Position numbers and translations under genes: made by a program | Notes under the pieces: model-generated | Told to the model about the DNA's origin: nothing | Databases searched by the model: none | The model's input: the letters and a program-made list of their open reading frames with translations, nothing else | From: Rhodothermia bacterium | GTDB taxonomy: Bacteria; Bacteroidota; Rhodothermia; Rhodothermales; JAAAOL01 | Direction of reading: 5' to 3' | DNA: 64,000 nucleotides | NCBI GenBank assembly: GCA_030428385.1 | Contig: JAUIDY010000001.1 | Location: forward strand, 104,476-168,475 | Part shown: positions 8,834 to 17,614 of the stretch, one piece after another | How positions within the stretch are numbered: position 1 is the first letter of the stretch | How the letters are laid out: every line of letters starts with the position of its first letter

Positions 8834-9262
8834 TCACTCCTCCGTATGAATGGAAACGAGGAGGTCGTGCAACCGATGAAGGCTCCGGGGGAGATCATGC
8901 GGAATACCCATGGTGGCCTGTTGCACGGTGCCCCGATAGAGTACCATGACGATCAGCGTTTTTTTCCGATGTACGAAGAGGTCTACCAGCAGGTGCTGAC
9001 GCACGCGGTAGACCTCTCGTAAAAGGCGTTTGATGCGGTTGCGCTGTACGGACTTGCGCGCGGCCCGTCCGGGCGAAAACCCAATCTGCACAGGCACCGT
9101 CGTCCCGGCTTCCGCAAGGGGAACCACTCGAAAAAGCAACCGCACACATCCTGTAGCGACGGTGCCCACATCCTCGCGGCGTCGGTCGAACAGCGAGCGA
9201 ATCAGCCGGGTTCGCTTCAGCCGCATCGCGCGGGGCAACCGGTAGGAGGTGGAGGCGGCCAT
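8834..9262 (-). CDS. rnpA: Ribonuclease P protein component
   Basis: A 142-residue basic protein. It opens with the family's short leader (TSYRLPRAMRLKRTRLI), has the central beta strands, and carries the signature RNR-type helix RKSVQRNRIKRLLREVYR, which binds the RNase P RNA. With rnpB RNA it removes the 5' leader from pre-tRNAs. It lies 25 bases downstream of rpmH and 110 bases upstream of yidC, the conserved rpmH-rnpA-yidC order. It is slightly longer than many RnpA proteins because of its C-terminal extension. Confidence 0.95.
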   Translation of the reverse strand: MAASTSYRLPRAMRLKRTRLIRSLFDRRREDVGTVATGCVRLLFRVVPLAEAGTTVPVQIGFSPGRAARKSVQRNRIKRLLREVYRVRQHLLVDLFVHRKKTLIVMVLYRGTVQQATMGIPHDLPRSLHRLHDLLVSIHTEE

Positions 9263-9287
9263 GCGAAGCGCGTGGTTGGAACCCGCG

Positions 9288-9443
9288 TTATTTGCCGATG
9301 TATTGATCGCTCACGCTGAGGCTTTTGCGTCCTTTGGCGCGGCGACGGGCCAGTAGCTTACGGCCATTTTTCGTGCTCATGCGCGCCCGGAAACCGTGCT
9401 TGTTGCGGCGTTTGCGGCGGCTCGGTTGGTACGTGCGTTTCAT
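9288..9443 (-). CDS. rpmH: 50S ribosomal protein L34
   Basis: A 51-residue ORF reading [18 protein letters not shown] and then a basic tail with [20 protein letters not shown], the L34 signature. Its small size explains why simple ORF filters miss it. It is the first gene of the leftward rpmH-rnpA-yidC cluster. The start at 9443 follows a CCGGAGTAGACG context with a possible GGAG Shine-Dalgarno. No dnaA gene lies upstream, unlike in many Proteobacteria and Firmicutes. Confidence 0.97.
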   Translation of the reverse strand: MKRTYQPSRRKRRNKHGFRARMSTKNGRKLLARRRAKGRKSLSVSDQYIGK

Positions 9444-9623
9444 CGTCTACTCCGGTCAATGGTTGCGTGCAAATAATAACAGGGGCGGCATGTAACAGGA
9501 TTTCCCCGTGCAGGTTTGGAACGAGGCCGCCATGCAGAACGGATAACATACAAAATTCGCAGACGCTTTCCACCAACCGCGTTGACATTCACAGAAAACG
9601 AGCCGTAGGTTAGCGTTCCGCAA

Positions 9624-9699
9624 GCGGGAATAGCTCAGTCGGTAGAGCATCAGCTTCCCAAGCTGAGGGTCGCGGGTTCGAATCCCGTTTCCCGCTCCA
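9624..9699 (+). tRNA. tRNA-Gly(CCC)
   Basis: A 76-nt cloverleaf: acceptor GCGGGAA/TTCCCGC, D stem GCTC/GAGC, anticodon stem TCAGC/GCTGA around loop TTCCCAA (anticodon CCC), T stem GCGGG/CCCGT with loop TTCGAAT, and an encoded CCA end. It is followed after 15 bases by tRNA-Val on the same strand. Confidence 0.96.
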
Positions 9700-9714
9700 C
9701 GTCTTCCCCAACCA

Positions 9715-9789
9715 GGGCGATTAGCTCAGCTGGTTTAGAGCACCTGCCTTACAAGCAGGGGGTCACTGGTTCGAATCCAGTATCGCCCA
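9715..9789 (+). tRNA. tRNA-Val(UAC)
   Basis: A 75-nt cloverleaf: acceptor GGGCGAT/ATCGCCC, D stem GCTC/GAGC, anticodon stem CCTGC/GCAGG around loop CTTACAA (anticodon TAC), and T stem ACTGG/CCAGT with loop TTCGAAT. CCA is not fully encoded: A is followed by CAT. The downstream hairpin terminator begins 6 bases after the discriminator base. Confidence 0.96.
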
Positions 9790-9794
9790 CATAC

Positions 9795-9835
9795 AGTCTC
9801 TGCAAGTCTTTGATTTGCAGAGACTTATTGTTTTA
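9795..9835 (+). terminator. Rho-independent terminator after the tRNA pair
   Basis: AGTCTCTGCAA (9795-9805) pairs perfectly with TTGCAGAGACT (9815-9825) around a 9-base loop, then TATTGTTTTAT. A related hairpin lies at 34917-34954. The two stems differ by a compensatory T-A to C-G change, which argues for selection on the RNA structure. Confidence 0.8.
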
Positions 9836-9857
9836 TAGGTACAACATAGGTACAACA
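9836..9857. repeat. Tandem 11-bp direct repeat
   Basis: TAGGTACAACA occurs twice without a gap (9836-9846, 9847-9857) directly after the tRNA terminator. Direct repeats 3' of tRNA genes can be recombination or integrase arm sites; no integrase is present, so its role is unknown. Confidence 0.6.
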
Positions 9858-9991
9858 AAGACCTCGTTTCTCTTTGAAGAACACACTCAGCTTGGTTCTG
9901 CCATGGGTGCACTACGGCACTTAACACTTTTAATGGCAGTTTCGTCACGGCGTGGATAAGGTGATCACCTATCCCCCACACCTGTTAGGCC

Positions 9992-11398
9992 CTACACGTT
10001 GCCTGCATGGTTCTTCCAAGGCCCTGTGATAGCCAACGTCAGCCCTGCGTGCTGGATATTCACGAACAGCGTTGTGCCGTCAGGGGCAAAGGTAGCGCCT
10101 GCCAATTCCGAATCACCCAGCGCGTTGCGCGCGAACTTGTACAACGCTCCCTCCGGTGTCACGCCGACGAGAAACTGGTCTCCACCGCCATCCTCGCACA
10201 CAATTAGGTCACCCCACGGCGCGACGGTCAGGTTATCCGCATTGTCCACCAGGGCCCCGTCATTCGGCTCCACGAATAGCTCCAACGTGCCCGGTTGTTG
10301 TACCTCGCCTTCCGTGCCTTCAACAGGGCTGGGTATGTATCGCCAGATTTGGCCTTTTTTTGCCTTGCCCCCATTCGTGCACGCAAAGAATACAGCGCCG
10401 TTTCCGTACCACATCCCTTCGCCACGGGCAAAACAAGCGGCTCCTGCCTCAAACCCGCGATGGCGTAGGTCGTCTTCAGGCGCTTCCACCTCGTTGAGAT
10501 CGATCCAGGCGACGGGTATTTGATGGCCAGGTGTTACCAATTGCTGTTCCCAGTTGCGCGTATCCAGGCTCTGATGCCCCCTGACAACAAGCGCTTGCAA
10601 CTGCCCCCCTTCAGCCAATTGGCCCGGCACCGTTGGTATGAAGCGATAGATAAGGCCATCATGGCGGTCTTCGGTTTGATAAACAATACCACTGGCGGGG
10701 TCAACAGCCACGGCTTCATGGTTAAAGCGCCCCATCGCTGTTAAGGGGACAGGCGACGCGAGGCCCATATCGGCTGATGCCGGTACTTCAAAAGCATATC
10801 CATGATCAACGAGACGGCCATCTCCCGCCCGTTCGACGGTTTCCTCACATGTGATCCAGGAGTTCCAGGGTGTTGGCCCACCCGCGCAGTTGCGAATGGT
10901 CCCGGCTAAGCTCAGATATTGACGTACCACTTTTTGCGAGCGCGTGTCGTAAACGACCGTCGTCGTTCCCCCTTGGCAGGGACGGCCACGTTCGGTGCCT
11001 GCGTCGTACATCAAAGAAGGATCGAGTTCCAACTGCTTTGTGAGATCCTCCCCGAACGCGCCTTCCGCCAAGTCTGCATTGAAGTTGACTTCATGGTTGC
11101 GTATGAGCACGGTCAGGCCATCGGGGCCAGGGAAAGTCGCCATCCCATCCGGGCGGTGCGGCACCCTGTACCCATCATCCATGGTGTCTCCCCAGCGAGA
11201 GAGGATGGTGTACGAAAAATCCTGGGGCAGATCCATGATGCCATCGGGATCGGGTAGAAGCGGTCCGAAGCTGTATGGTGCGTTCTGCCAGGCCTCAGGC
11301 TGAGTGGAAGCGCAGGCCGCAAGACGGTGTAGGCCGCCAAATCCAAGCGCAAAAGCACCCGCAGTACGAAGAAAGTGTCGACGAGATTGTGTAGTCAT
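9992..11398 (-). CDS. PhoX-like (DUF839) Tat-secreted lipoprotein, putative phosphatase
   Basis: A 468-residue protein with a Tat motif (RRHFLR at residues 6-11), a hydrophobic stretch and a LAAC lipobox ending at Cys29, so it is probably an exported lipoprotein. The rest matches the DUF839/PhoX beta-propeller family: a GYRVPHRPDGMA segment, IRNHEVNF, GGTTTVVYD, NCAGGPTPWNSWITCEE, GRFNHEAVAVDP and DGTTLFVNIQHAG. PhoX alkaline phosphatases use Ca and Fe at the propeller centre, and the Cys and Glu residues of NCAGG..TCEE fit that site. It could also be a non-enzymatic DUF839 protein. It is read leftward and ends 202 bases past the tRNA-Val gene. Confidence 0.85.
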   Translation of the reverse strand: MTTQSRRHFLRTAGAFALGFGGLHRLAACASTQPEAWQNAPYSFGPLLPDPDGIMDLPQDFSYTILSRWGDTMDDGYRVPHRPDGMATFPGPDGLTVLIRNHEVNFNADLAEGAFGEDLTKQLELDPSLMYDAGTERGRPCQGGTTTVVYDTRSQKVVRQYLSLAGTIRNCAGGPTPWNSWITCEETVERAGDGRLVDHGYAFEVPASADMGLASPVPLTAMGRFNHEAVAVDPASGIVYQTEDRHDGLIYRFIPTVPGQLAEGGQLQALVVRGHQSLDTRNWEQQLVTPGHQIPVAWIDLNEVEAPEDDLRHRGFEAGAACFARGEGMWYGNGAVFFACTNGGKAKKGQIWRYIPSPVEGTEGEVQQPGTLELFVEPNDGALVDNADNLTVAPWGDLIVCEDGGGDQFLVGVTPEGALYKFARNALGDSELAGATFAPDGTTLFVNIQHAGLTLAITGPWKNHAGNV

Positions 11399-11474
11399 AG
11401 GAAGAAATCGCTGTATGTCGGTGTTTGGGGGCCCTCTTCAAACTAACTTCCAGGACTTACGCACGCCTTCCCGT

Positions 11475-11603
11475 TCGTCATCGCGAGGCATACTGAATCA
11501 AGTTCAGCACAGGCTCTGTGACGCGGCGATCTCACCCCGTTTGTTGTGCTCTTTCTCCTCGGGGTGAGATCACCACAGCTCCTGCGGAGCTTCGTGATGA
11601 CGT
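11475..11603. repeat. REP/BIME-like palindromic intergenic element
   Basis: The element is bounded by CGTCATCGCGAGGC and the near-complement ending CTTCGTGATGACG. Inside is a perfect 12-bp inverted repeat, GATCTCACCCCG and CGGGGTGAGATC. Similar GTCATC...GATGAC elements occur at 41719-41843 and 63425-63519. It probably folds into a long hairpin between two leftward genes. Confidence 0.6.
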
Positions 11604-11655
11604 TGACAAGGACGGTTTGCGCAAGCCCTGCTTCTATGGTTGGGATGTACATGTT

Positions 11656-13896
11656 TTATAGCTGGGCCAAGTAGTTAACCTTGAAGAAGAACTGCTGCTG
11701 AGGCTCAAAAAGCGCCGGTTGCGCCATTCGCTGCGTCGTCGACACGAAATACCGGGCGTCGTTGAAGACAAGGTAGATGTACGAGAGGGGGCGAAATTCG
11801 TAACTGAGCCGCACATTCCAGGTCCCAAGGTCGGCCAGCGTGTTGTATTGGTAGAAAGCTAAAAACTGCAACCGCGGATTTAATGCCAGGCGTGCCTCTG
11901 CCGCTACCAAATGGCTTGTCACCTCCTCGGCGGCAGTACCCAGATCGCGAGCGGCGTTTAATTCGTAGCGGCCCTTAAACGTGATATGGGGGGACGGACG
12001 TGCCAACATCTCAGCTGCGAATGTGCTTAAACGACCATCATAGAAACCACCGATTTCCAAATTACTGGAGGCGACCATCCGTGCCGTAAGATCCGAGTTT
12101 GCCTGCAAGCGGACACGCGTGTAGCGATAGTCCCCTGCCGCGATTTCTGCACCCAGCGGTCGGAAGAAAGCGGCCTCTTCTGCATCAAGCGTTTGCCAGG
12201 TTGGCCCGGTGCTCAGACTCATGTAGGCGCTATTTTTAAACGCAATGCCGATAGGGGTTACGCGGATGTCTGCTTGCAGGAAAGCCCCATCGCTGAGTCT
12301 GTGATAGACGTACGAGGAGAAACCGGGGTCGAACTTACGAACGGCATTGGGTCGCCAGGACGGACGCCAGTCAAGCGTGGCCGCAGGACTGTTAAGAAGC
12401 ACGTCCTGTCGAAAGATGAATCCCGTTGAAGCCTCGTAATGCTTCGACGCAATATCCTGAAGAAAACCGACATAGCCCCACTCGGCATTGTTTCGGAGCC
12501 AAAGGTACGAGGCGAAGCCGTTTCCCGGCAGGGCACGCCCCGACGTTCTTGATCCGCTGATGAAAGCTGTCACGCGTGCCGTCGGTGAGAGGCGGGCATA
12601 GCCATCTACGGTGGTTACGATATTGCTCGTGGCAGGTTCGTCTTCAAAGGCACCATCGTGGCGAGCCACAACAAGCCCACCAAGCCGAGCCCCCCCGCGC
12701 CCAAGGTTTCGAGAAAGCCGACCGATGGCAAAATGGGACGCAGGCGAGAAGTCCGTCTCACGCTGCCGAATAAGAAGGGCTCCCACTTGCTCTGTGGACG
12801 TAGACCGCGTAAGTCTCAGCCCAGCATCAAGCGGCACCGGACGTCCATTTTCAAGCCCGATGCGGCGGGAGTAGAACGGCGTAAAAAGCGAGTAGCCCAG
12901 ATCGAAGGTACCCGCGCTCTCAAGAAAGAACGCACGCTTCTCCGGGAAAAAGACCGAGTACCGGGCGAGGTTGACAACCTGCGCGTCAGCTTCGGCTTGG
13001 GCAAAGTCTGTGTTGACGGTGAGGTCGAGAACCGTGCTGGTAGAGACGGCCCATTTGAGATCACCGCCAAACTTCGCTCGGTCTAAATTATCGAGGTTGC
13101 TCTCACCGCCCGTGCGCTCCTCGCGCAATAATACATAGGGTTGTACCCGTGCGTTCATACGGGGCGGCGGCGGCTCCAGGCCCCGCAACTCGCCTGCGAA
13201 CTGCATGTGATAGGGCGAGTACGAGCGCGGCCAGGCTACCCACCCGCTTGTCTCTCCCAACCGCCGCGTGCCGCGCATAAAGTTGACGCCCCATATCGGC
13301 GCTTCGCCTTCTTGAGGAGCCGGATAGCGTAACGTTGCCCACGGGATTGCCAGTTCTGTCGTCCAGCCCTCTGCCGTTATATGCGTGCGGGCCGTCCACA
13401 CGGCGTCCCAGTTGGTGTTAAACGTAATCCCTTCGCGTACCTGGAGGTCACGTTGTGCGCCGTACGGATTGACCTGGAAAACGAAGGCATTGCGCTCGTC
13501 GCCAAAGGGATCAAGGATGAGGCTGAAGACATCGCTGGCGTCGTAATCAAAATCGCGTTGCAAGACCGGAACACGCAGACCTGCCGGCCCGAGTGGGTCG
13601 TGCAGCACGGCACCAACGTAGAGGTGGGTCTCGTCGAAAAGCAGGCGCACTTCCGTGTCGAAAGTTGCCGGTACGCCCTGATCGGGCTCGTTCTGTACAA
13701 ATCCACGGATGGATTTAGCCTGCCTCCACGTGGGCTCATCAAGCCGCCCATCTACCTGCACGCTTTCCGGAGTGCGGGTGGCTTCGACAGATCGCTTCGT
13801 TGGTGAATCCGAAACTGGCTGAGCATGGGCCAGACGAAGCACCACCACAAGCATCACGGGCACGAGCACACCGATGCATAGGAGAAATCGCATCAT
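11656..13896 (-). CDS. DUF5916 outer-membrane protein with CBM9-like domain
   Basis: A 746-residue secreted protein with a signal peptide (residues 1-25, ending LAHAQ). Residues about 35-220 are a CBM9-like domain (VDGRLDEPTWRQA, TEVRLLFDETHLYVGAVLHDP). The remainder is the DUF5916 beta-barrel region (DLTVNTDFAQAEAD, NLARYSVFFPEKRAFFLE, SRRIGL). It ends in aromatic-rich strands and NYLAQL, typical of an outer-membrane barrel. Substrate unknown. The start ATG overlaps the stop of the DUF3299 gene by ATGA, so the two are co-translated and the gene belongs to the metal locus. Confidence 0.88.
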   Translation of the reverse strand: MMRFLLCIGVLVPVMLVVVLRLAHAQPVSDSPTKRSVEATRTPESVQVDGRLDEPTWRQAKSIRGFVQNEPDQGVPATFDTEVRLLFDETHLYVGAVLHDPLGPAGLRVPVLQRDFDYDASDVFSLILDPFGDERNAFVFQVNPYGAQRDLQVREGITFNTNWDAVWTARTHITAEGWTTELAIPWATLRYPAPQEGEAPIWGVNFMRGTRRLGETSGWVAWPRSYSPYHMQFAGELRGLEPPPPRMNARVQPYVLLREERTGGESNLDNLDRAKFGGDLKWAVSTSTVLDLTVNTDFAQAEADAQVVNLARYSVFFPEKRAFFLESAGTFDLGYSLFTPFYSRRIGLENGRPVPLDAGLRLTRSTSTEQVGALLIRQRETDFSPASHFAIGRLSRNLGRGGARLGGLVVARHDGAFEDEPATSNIVTTVDGYARLSPTARVTAFISGSRTSGRALPGNGFASYLWLRNNAEWGYVGFLQDIASKHYEASTGFIFRQDVLLNSPAATLDWRPSWRPNAVRKFDPGFSSYVYHRLSDGAFLQADIRVTPIGIAFKNSAYMSLSTGPTWQTLDAEEAAFFRPLGAEIAAGDYRYTRVRLQANSDLTARMVASSNLEIGGFYDGRLSTFAAEMLARPSPHITFKGRYELNAARDLGTAAEEVTSHLVAAEARLALNPRLQFLAFYQYNTLADLGTWNVRLSYEFRPLSYIYLVFNDARYFVSTTQRMAQPALFEPQQQFFFKVNYLAQL

Positions 13897-14348
13897 GGGA
13901 GATCCTCCACAATAGCACGCTCAATCTGGTAGCGTACACCACCGTCTTCAGTAGCTGAAAGTAAAAACGTACCCTGCACAGCCACAGGGTCGTACGTGAA
14001 CTGGATTGGCTCGGACGCAAACACTTCAACGAGCGATGCGGGATTACCCGGCACATGAAAGGCACAGCCAGGCGGGTAGGGCGACAACACAAAACGAGAC
14101 TGTTCGCGCTGCTGCACCAGCGGATACATGAACCCCGTGAGCCGTATCGGCTGTGTGTTAAGACGCTGGAGGGTGTCGCTCAGCACCGGTGGTGATGCGG
14201 TAAGGTCTGCGCCGTTTACTAAAACCTGCCACGGCGTATCCGGCGGCAATTCATGCGTGCGTACGGGGCTCCACAGCGCGAGCAGGACAATAAATGCAAA
14301 CCCTGCAATCAAGTACCACGGCCTACGTTTTCTGTGATCTCGTATCAT
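13893..14348 (-). CDS. DUF3299 protein (periplasmic, metal-locus associated)
   Basis: A 151-residue protein with an N-terminal signal anchor (RPWYLIAGFAFIVLLALW) and a single DUF3299 domain: LNTQPIRLTGFMYPL, then RFVLSPYPPGCAFHVPGNPASLVEVFASEP and YDPVAVQGTFLL. The central Cys and His (GCAFH) are shared with the second copy at 31524. DUF3299 genes in Zur-regulated ABC operons of Pseudomonas and Vibrio (from memory) suggest a metal role. I chose the ATG at 14348 before the basic stretch; 14381 is an alternative. It overlaps the DUF5916 gene by 4 bases. Confidence 0.82.
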   Translation of the reverse strand: MIRDHRKRRPWYLIAGFAFIVLLALWSPVRTHELPPDTPWQVLVNGADLTASPPVLSDTLQRLNTQPIRLTGFMYPLVQQREQSRFVLSPYPPGCAFHVPGNPASLVEVFASEPIQFTYDPVAVQGTFLLSATEDGGVRYQIERAIVEDLP

Positions 14349-14425
14349 CACGGCATTTCCAGAGGATAAGTGTAAATACATGCCAGCATAGGTCCTCTTT
14401 CTCTAGTCACGAGTTGGCGAAGGGG

Positions 14426-15202
14426 CTAAAGGCGTAATTCAAACCGGCCACGCTCGGCTGAGAACGAGACATCAGCGGTGTTGAAGGCGGCCCCAATATT
14501 TCCCCCGGTGATAAGCGCCTCGGCGGTCCCGACATGCAACGCGCCGTCGGCCAGGAGCCAAACGGCATCGGCGAGTTGAAGCGAGAGGTCGAGGTCGTGA
14601 CTGGAGAGCAAAATCACGGTGCCTGTCTCGCGAGCATGTCGCCGCAACAGCGCCATCACCTCGACGCGACCCGGAAGGTCGAGGAAGGCGGTGATTTCAT
14701 CGAGTAACATGAGTGCCGGGCGCTGCGCGATGGCCCGGGCGATCATCACCCGCTGGCGCTCACCATCGCTCAAGTCGTCGAAGAGGCGGCCTGCAAAGGG
14801 CGTGGCTCCGGCGAGTGCAAAAGCCTCCCGGACGTAGGTGTGGTCCTGATCCGAAAGCACGCCCCGCCAATCGGTGAACGGCTGTCGTCCGAGGGCAACT
14901 ACATCCTCGGTGGTCAGGCCAGGGCTATGGGCCTGCTCCGTCAGTACGACGGCGATGCGGCGGGCACGCTCGGCCGGTGGCATCGGGCCAACGGCTTCGT
15001 CGCCGAGGCGAACCTGCCCCGAAAGCGCAGGCTGGAGCCCCGCCATGGTTCGCAGCAGCGTGGACTTTCCTGAGCCATTGCGCCCGAGCACACACACAAA
15101 TCCGCCCGGTTCAACGTGTGCCTGTAGATCCGCAAGAACAGCCGTTCGGCCATATCCAACCGTGAGCCCATCGAGAAGTAGTAGGGATGGGGATTCCTTC
15201 AT
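14426..15202 (-). CDS. FecE/BtuD-type ABC transporter ATP-binding protein
   Basis: A 258-residue ATPase with Walker A GRNGSGKSTLL, signature LSDGERQRVMIARAIAQ and Walker B LMLLDE, then the SHDLDL His switch. The family layout is that of iron-siderophore/cobalamin importers (COG1120). The frame is open far upstream, but the ATG at 15202 gives the proper N-terminus and overlaps the permease gene by ATGA. It powers import of a metal complex or cofactor from the periplasm with the permease and lipoprotein encoded next to it. Confidence 0.92.
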   Translation of the reverse strand: MKESPSLLLLDGLTVGYGRTAVLADLQAHVEPGGFVCVLGRNGSGKSTLLRTMAGLQPALSGQVRLGDEAVGPMPPAERARRIAVVLTEQAHSPGLTTEDVVALGRQPFTDWRGVLSDQDHTYVREAFALAGATPFAGRLFDDLSDGERQRVMIARAIAQRPALMLLDEITAFLDLPGRVEVMALLRRHARETGTVILLSSHDLDLSLQLADAVWLLADGALHVGTAEALITGGNIGAAFNTADVSFSAERGRFELRL

Positions 15203-16269
15203 CGGAGACCTCGCATGGTTGGGGAAAACAGGAGCAGCGCGATGACAACGGGGGCACCGACGAGTGCCAGCACAGCATTGAGATGGAGAAAGTGCTGTTG
15301 CCAGGGCAAATGCACCACAAAGTCGGCGGCAACGGCCAGCAGTGCGCCCGAGAGCCCCGCGAGGGGAAGCAGCGGTCCGATCCGTGCCGTCCCCGCGATA
15401 GCCCGCGCGATGTGGGGCACGATGAGCCCGATAAAGGTGACCGGGCCGCAAAAGGCGGTGACTGGTGCCACAAGCAGGACCGTGGCCGTGAGTGCAAGCA
15501 CACGCAGCCGCCCGACGTGCGTGCCCAGGCTTTTTGCATACGTCTCCCCGAGCAGCAGCGAGTTGAGCGGCTTTGCACACGCCCCTGCCAGTACGATGCC
15601 CACCAGCACCACACCTGCCAGCAGCGGCCACTCAGCAGGCAGCACGCTGGCAAAATTGCCATCGTTCCAGCCGCCAAAAACCCTGGCTCCGGCGCGACTC
15701 ACGAAATGAACCACCACGCTGACGATACCCTGCACAGTAAAGGTTAGCATGAGCCCCACCACGAGGAGCGTCACGGCCCCCACACGCCGCCCGAGCGTGA
15801 GCACCGCAATAGCCGCTATCGCCACGCCCGCCGCAGCACCAAGGGTAAGACTGACGCCACGAAAGACCTCCAAGAACGAAAGCGCTGCGGGTCCCGCAAA
15901 AGCAGCCCCTGCCACGGTGAGCGCCACACCTAACTGCCCCCCTGCCATGAGCCCTAGCGACCAGGCATCAGCCACGGGATTGCGCAGGAGCGCCTGCATG
16001 AGTACCCCTGCAAGGCCAAGCGCGGCCCCCGCCACGATGGCCGTTCCGACCCGTGGCAACCGAAGGTCGCGCAAGATGCGCCCCGCCACGGTGTCCGCTG
16101 CTGGATTAAAAAGGGCATCAACGACCTCGCCGAGGGGAATCGCCACCTGCCCATAACTGAGCGTCGCCAGCGCAGCGGCGATGAGGGCGAGCACGAGGCC
16201 CACCGAGCCCAGCAGCCAACGGGCGGGGCGGGTTGGAGGACGGGAGGCGGGAAGGGCAAGCGTCGTCAT
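15199..16269 (-). CDS. FecCD-family ABC transporter permease
   Basis: A 356-residue inner-membrane protein with about ten hydrophobic helices. It has the FecCD signatures RLPRVGTAIVAGAALGLAG, QALLRNPVADAWSLGLMAGG and, near the C-terminus, GPVTFIGLIVPHIAR. The middle of the three-gene importer, it overlaps both neighbours by 4 bases. As a single permease gene it would act as a homodimer. Confidence 0.93.
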   Translation of the reverse strand: MTTLALPASRPPTRPARWLLGSVGLVLALIAAALATLSYGQVAIPLGEVVDALFNPAADTVAGRILRDLRLPRVGTAIVAGAALGLAGVLMQALLRNPVADAWSLGLMAGGQLGVALTVAGAAFAGPAALSFLEVFRGVSLTLGAAAGVAIAAIAVLTLGRRVGAVTLLVVGLMLTFTVQGIVSVVVHFVSRAGARVFGGWNDGNFASVLPAEWPLLAGVVLVGIVLAGACAKPLNSLLLGETYAKSLGTHVGRLRVLALTATVLLVAPVTAFCGPVTFIGLIVPHIARAIAGTARIGPLLPLAGLSGALLAVAADFVVHLPWQQHFLHLNAVLALVGAPVVIALLLFSPTMRGLR

Positions 16270-17510
16270 GGCGAAGGTACGGCTTCGGAGCGGACAGGAA
16301 CGAGGTAGTGAAAGGGTTCGGGTCGCACCTCGGGGTGAAGCATCTTGACGATATCACCGAGCATGTAGTCTGGCCGGATCACGCCTTCCTCGAAGATGTC
16401 CCAGGAGTTCCGACGCGGCTTGCTCTGGCCCGTCGCACCATAGACACACCCTTCGCGCCACGCACGGAAGCTGCTCAGCACCTCCTCGTTGCGATACAGC
16501 TCCGTTCCCGATTCCTGGATCACCCAGCAGTCGGCTTCCGTCGCGTCGGCGAGCAATCGTTCCGTGCCCAGAAAGGCCATCGCGTCAAGGCGGGCGTCGT
16601 CGGGCTGGCCGAGCACAACCTCGGCGTTGGCGTCCCGAAGGAGCCGGGCGTCATCGTTGCGTACGGTGACGCCCCAGCGGTCGCCACCAGAGTACCACGC
16701 GAACAAAACCGATCTCCGGGGCTGCGACGCGGCGAGTGTCTTCAGTCGATCCACCTCCGTCGTCACCATCGTCACAAACGAGTCGGCTTCGGCCTCCCGT
16801 CCCGTCATCATCCCCACGAGGCGGATATAGTCCACTCTGCCTAGATAATGCGGCTCGGCGCTCATAAACGTTGGGACAACCGGCGTGCCGAGGGCTTCAA
16901 TGCGTGGGATGGCCTCGGCATGGCTGAGGTCGGCCAGCGCCATCAGGAAAACGTCAGGTTCAGATGCAGCAAGCGCATCAAGGACGGGTGGGATATGCCA
17001 CCCGTAGCCAACCTGGGCCAACTCTCCCGACTGCACCCGTTCGTAGACGGCATCGTTGTAGGACGCGGTCCCTCCGACGGCCACGAGTCGGTCGGCAACG
17101 CCGAGTGCGGTCAGCATGGCCTCAAATGGGGCATAGTTGACGGCTACACGCTCGACGGGCGTACGCACCACCGTTGCCCCCGCGAGTGTTCCCGAAAGGG
17201 GTGGGATCTCTGAGGCCCGAGGCACCAGGACGATTTGGGCGCGTTGCTCGGGGCCATCCGCCGCCCCGCCCCAGCTTGTCACCGACGCCCGGAGATCCAC
17301 GACCCGGATGCCATCACCGAGGTCCGTAACCGAAAACGTCGTCGCATGTGCCATCGGCACAGGCGTGCCCGTTTGCGATGGCGCGCCGGTCGTTGCTTCG
17401 TCGCCAGGAGCATTTCCCCCCGACGGCCCACATGCCGCCAACACAGAACTGCCGAGCAGCAAGGCCGCTAAGAGCCAAGTCCTGCCTGCCAAATGAAATA
17501 CAAGACGCAT
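16266..17510 (-). CDS. Metal-complex ABC transporter substrate-binding lipoprotein
   Basis: A 414-residue protein with a signal peptide and a lipobox LAAC (Cys27). Class III periplasmic-binding fold: VERVAVNYAPFEAMLTALGVADRLVAVGG in the first lobe, SEPDVFLM, a long inter-lobe helix (GRVDYIRLVGMMTGREAEADSF), then a second lobe with FAWYSGGDRWGV. It is longer than BtuF, and in several Bacteroidota such proteins bind iron or cobalt complexes. I chose the ATG at 17510; upstream residues are not signal-like. I noticed no cobalamin riboswitch, which weakens a B12 reading. Confidence 0.88.
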   Translation of the reverse strand: MRLVFHLAGRTWLLAALLLGSSVLAACGPSGGNAPGDEATTGAPSQTGTPVPMAHATTFSVTDLGDGIRVVDLRASVTSWGGAADGPEQRAQIVLVPRASEIPPLSGTLAGATVVRTPVERVAVNYAPFEAMLTALGVADRLVAVGGTASYNDAVYERVQSGELAQVGYGWHIPPVLDALAASEPDVFLMALADLSHAEAIPRIEALGTPVVPTFMSAEPHYLGRVDYIRLVGMMTGREAEADSFVTMVTTEVDRLKTLAASQPRRSVLFAWYSGGDRWGVTVRNDDARLLRDANAEVVLGQPDDARLDAMAFLGTERLLADATEADCWVIQESGTELYRNEEVLSSFRAWREGCVYGATGQSKPRRNSWDIFEEGVIRPDYMLGDIVKMLHPEVRPEPFHYLVPVRSEAVPSP

Positions 17511-17614
17511 AGAAGCTATTGAGTTAGTAGTAGTAGATTTACGCAGCAAAGGAGGAGCGTCGGGAGTGCCCAATCCAGCGGCGGTGAGCACCCTGGCATC
17601 TATTCTTGCAACAT

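Noticed and set aside
9763..9981. A 72-aa leftward frame ending in WAILDSNQ
   Set aside because: Its C-terminus is the antisense of the tRNA-Val 3' end, a well-known annotation artefact.
15203..15631. N-terminal extension of the FecE-like ATPase
   Set aside because: It lies inside the permease gene; the ATG at 15202 gives the conserved N-terminus and an ATGA overlap.
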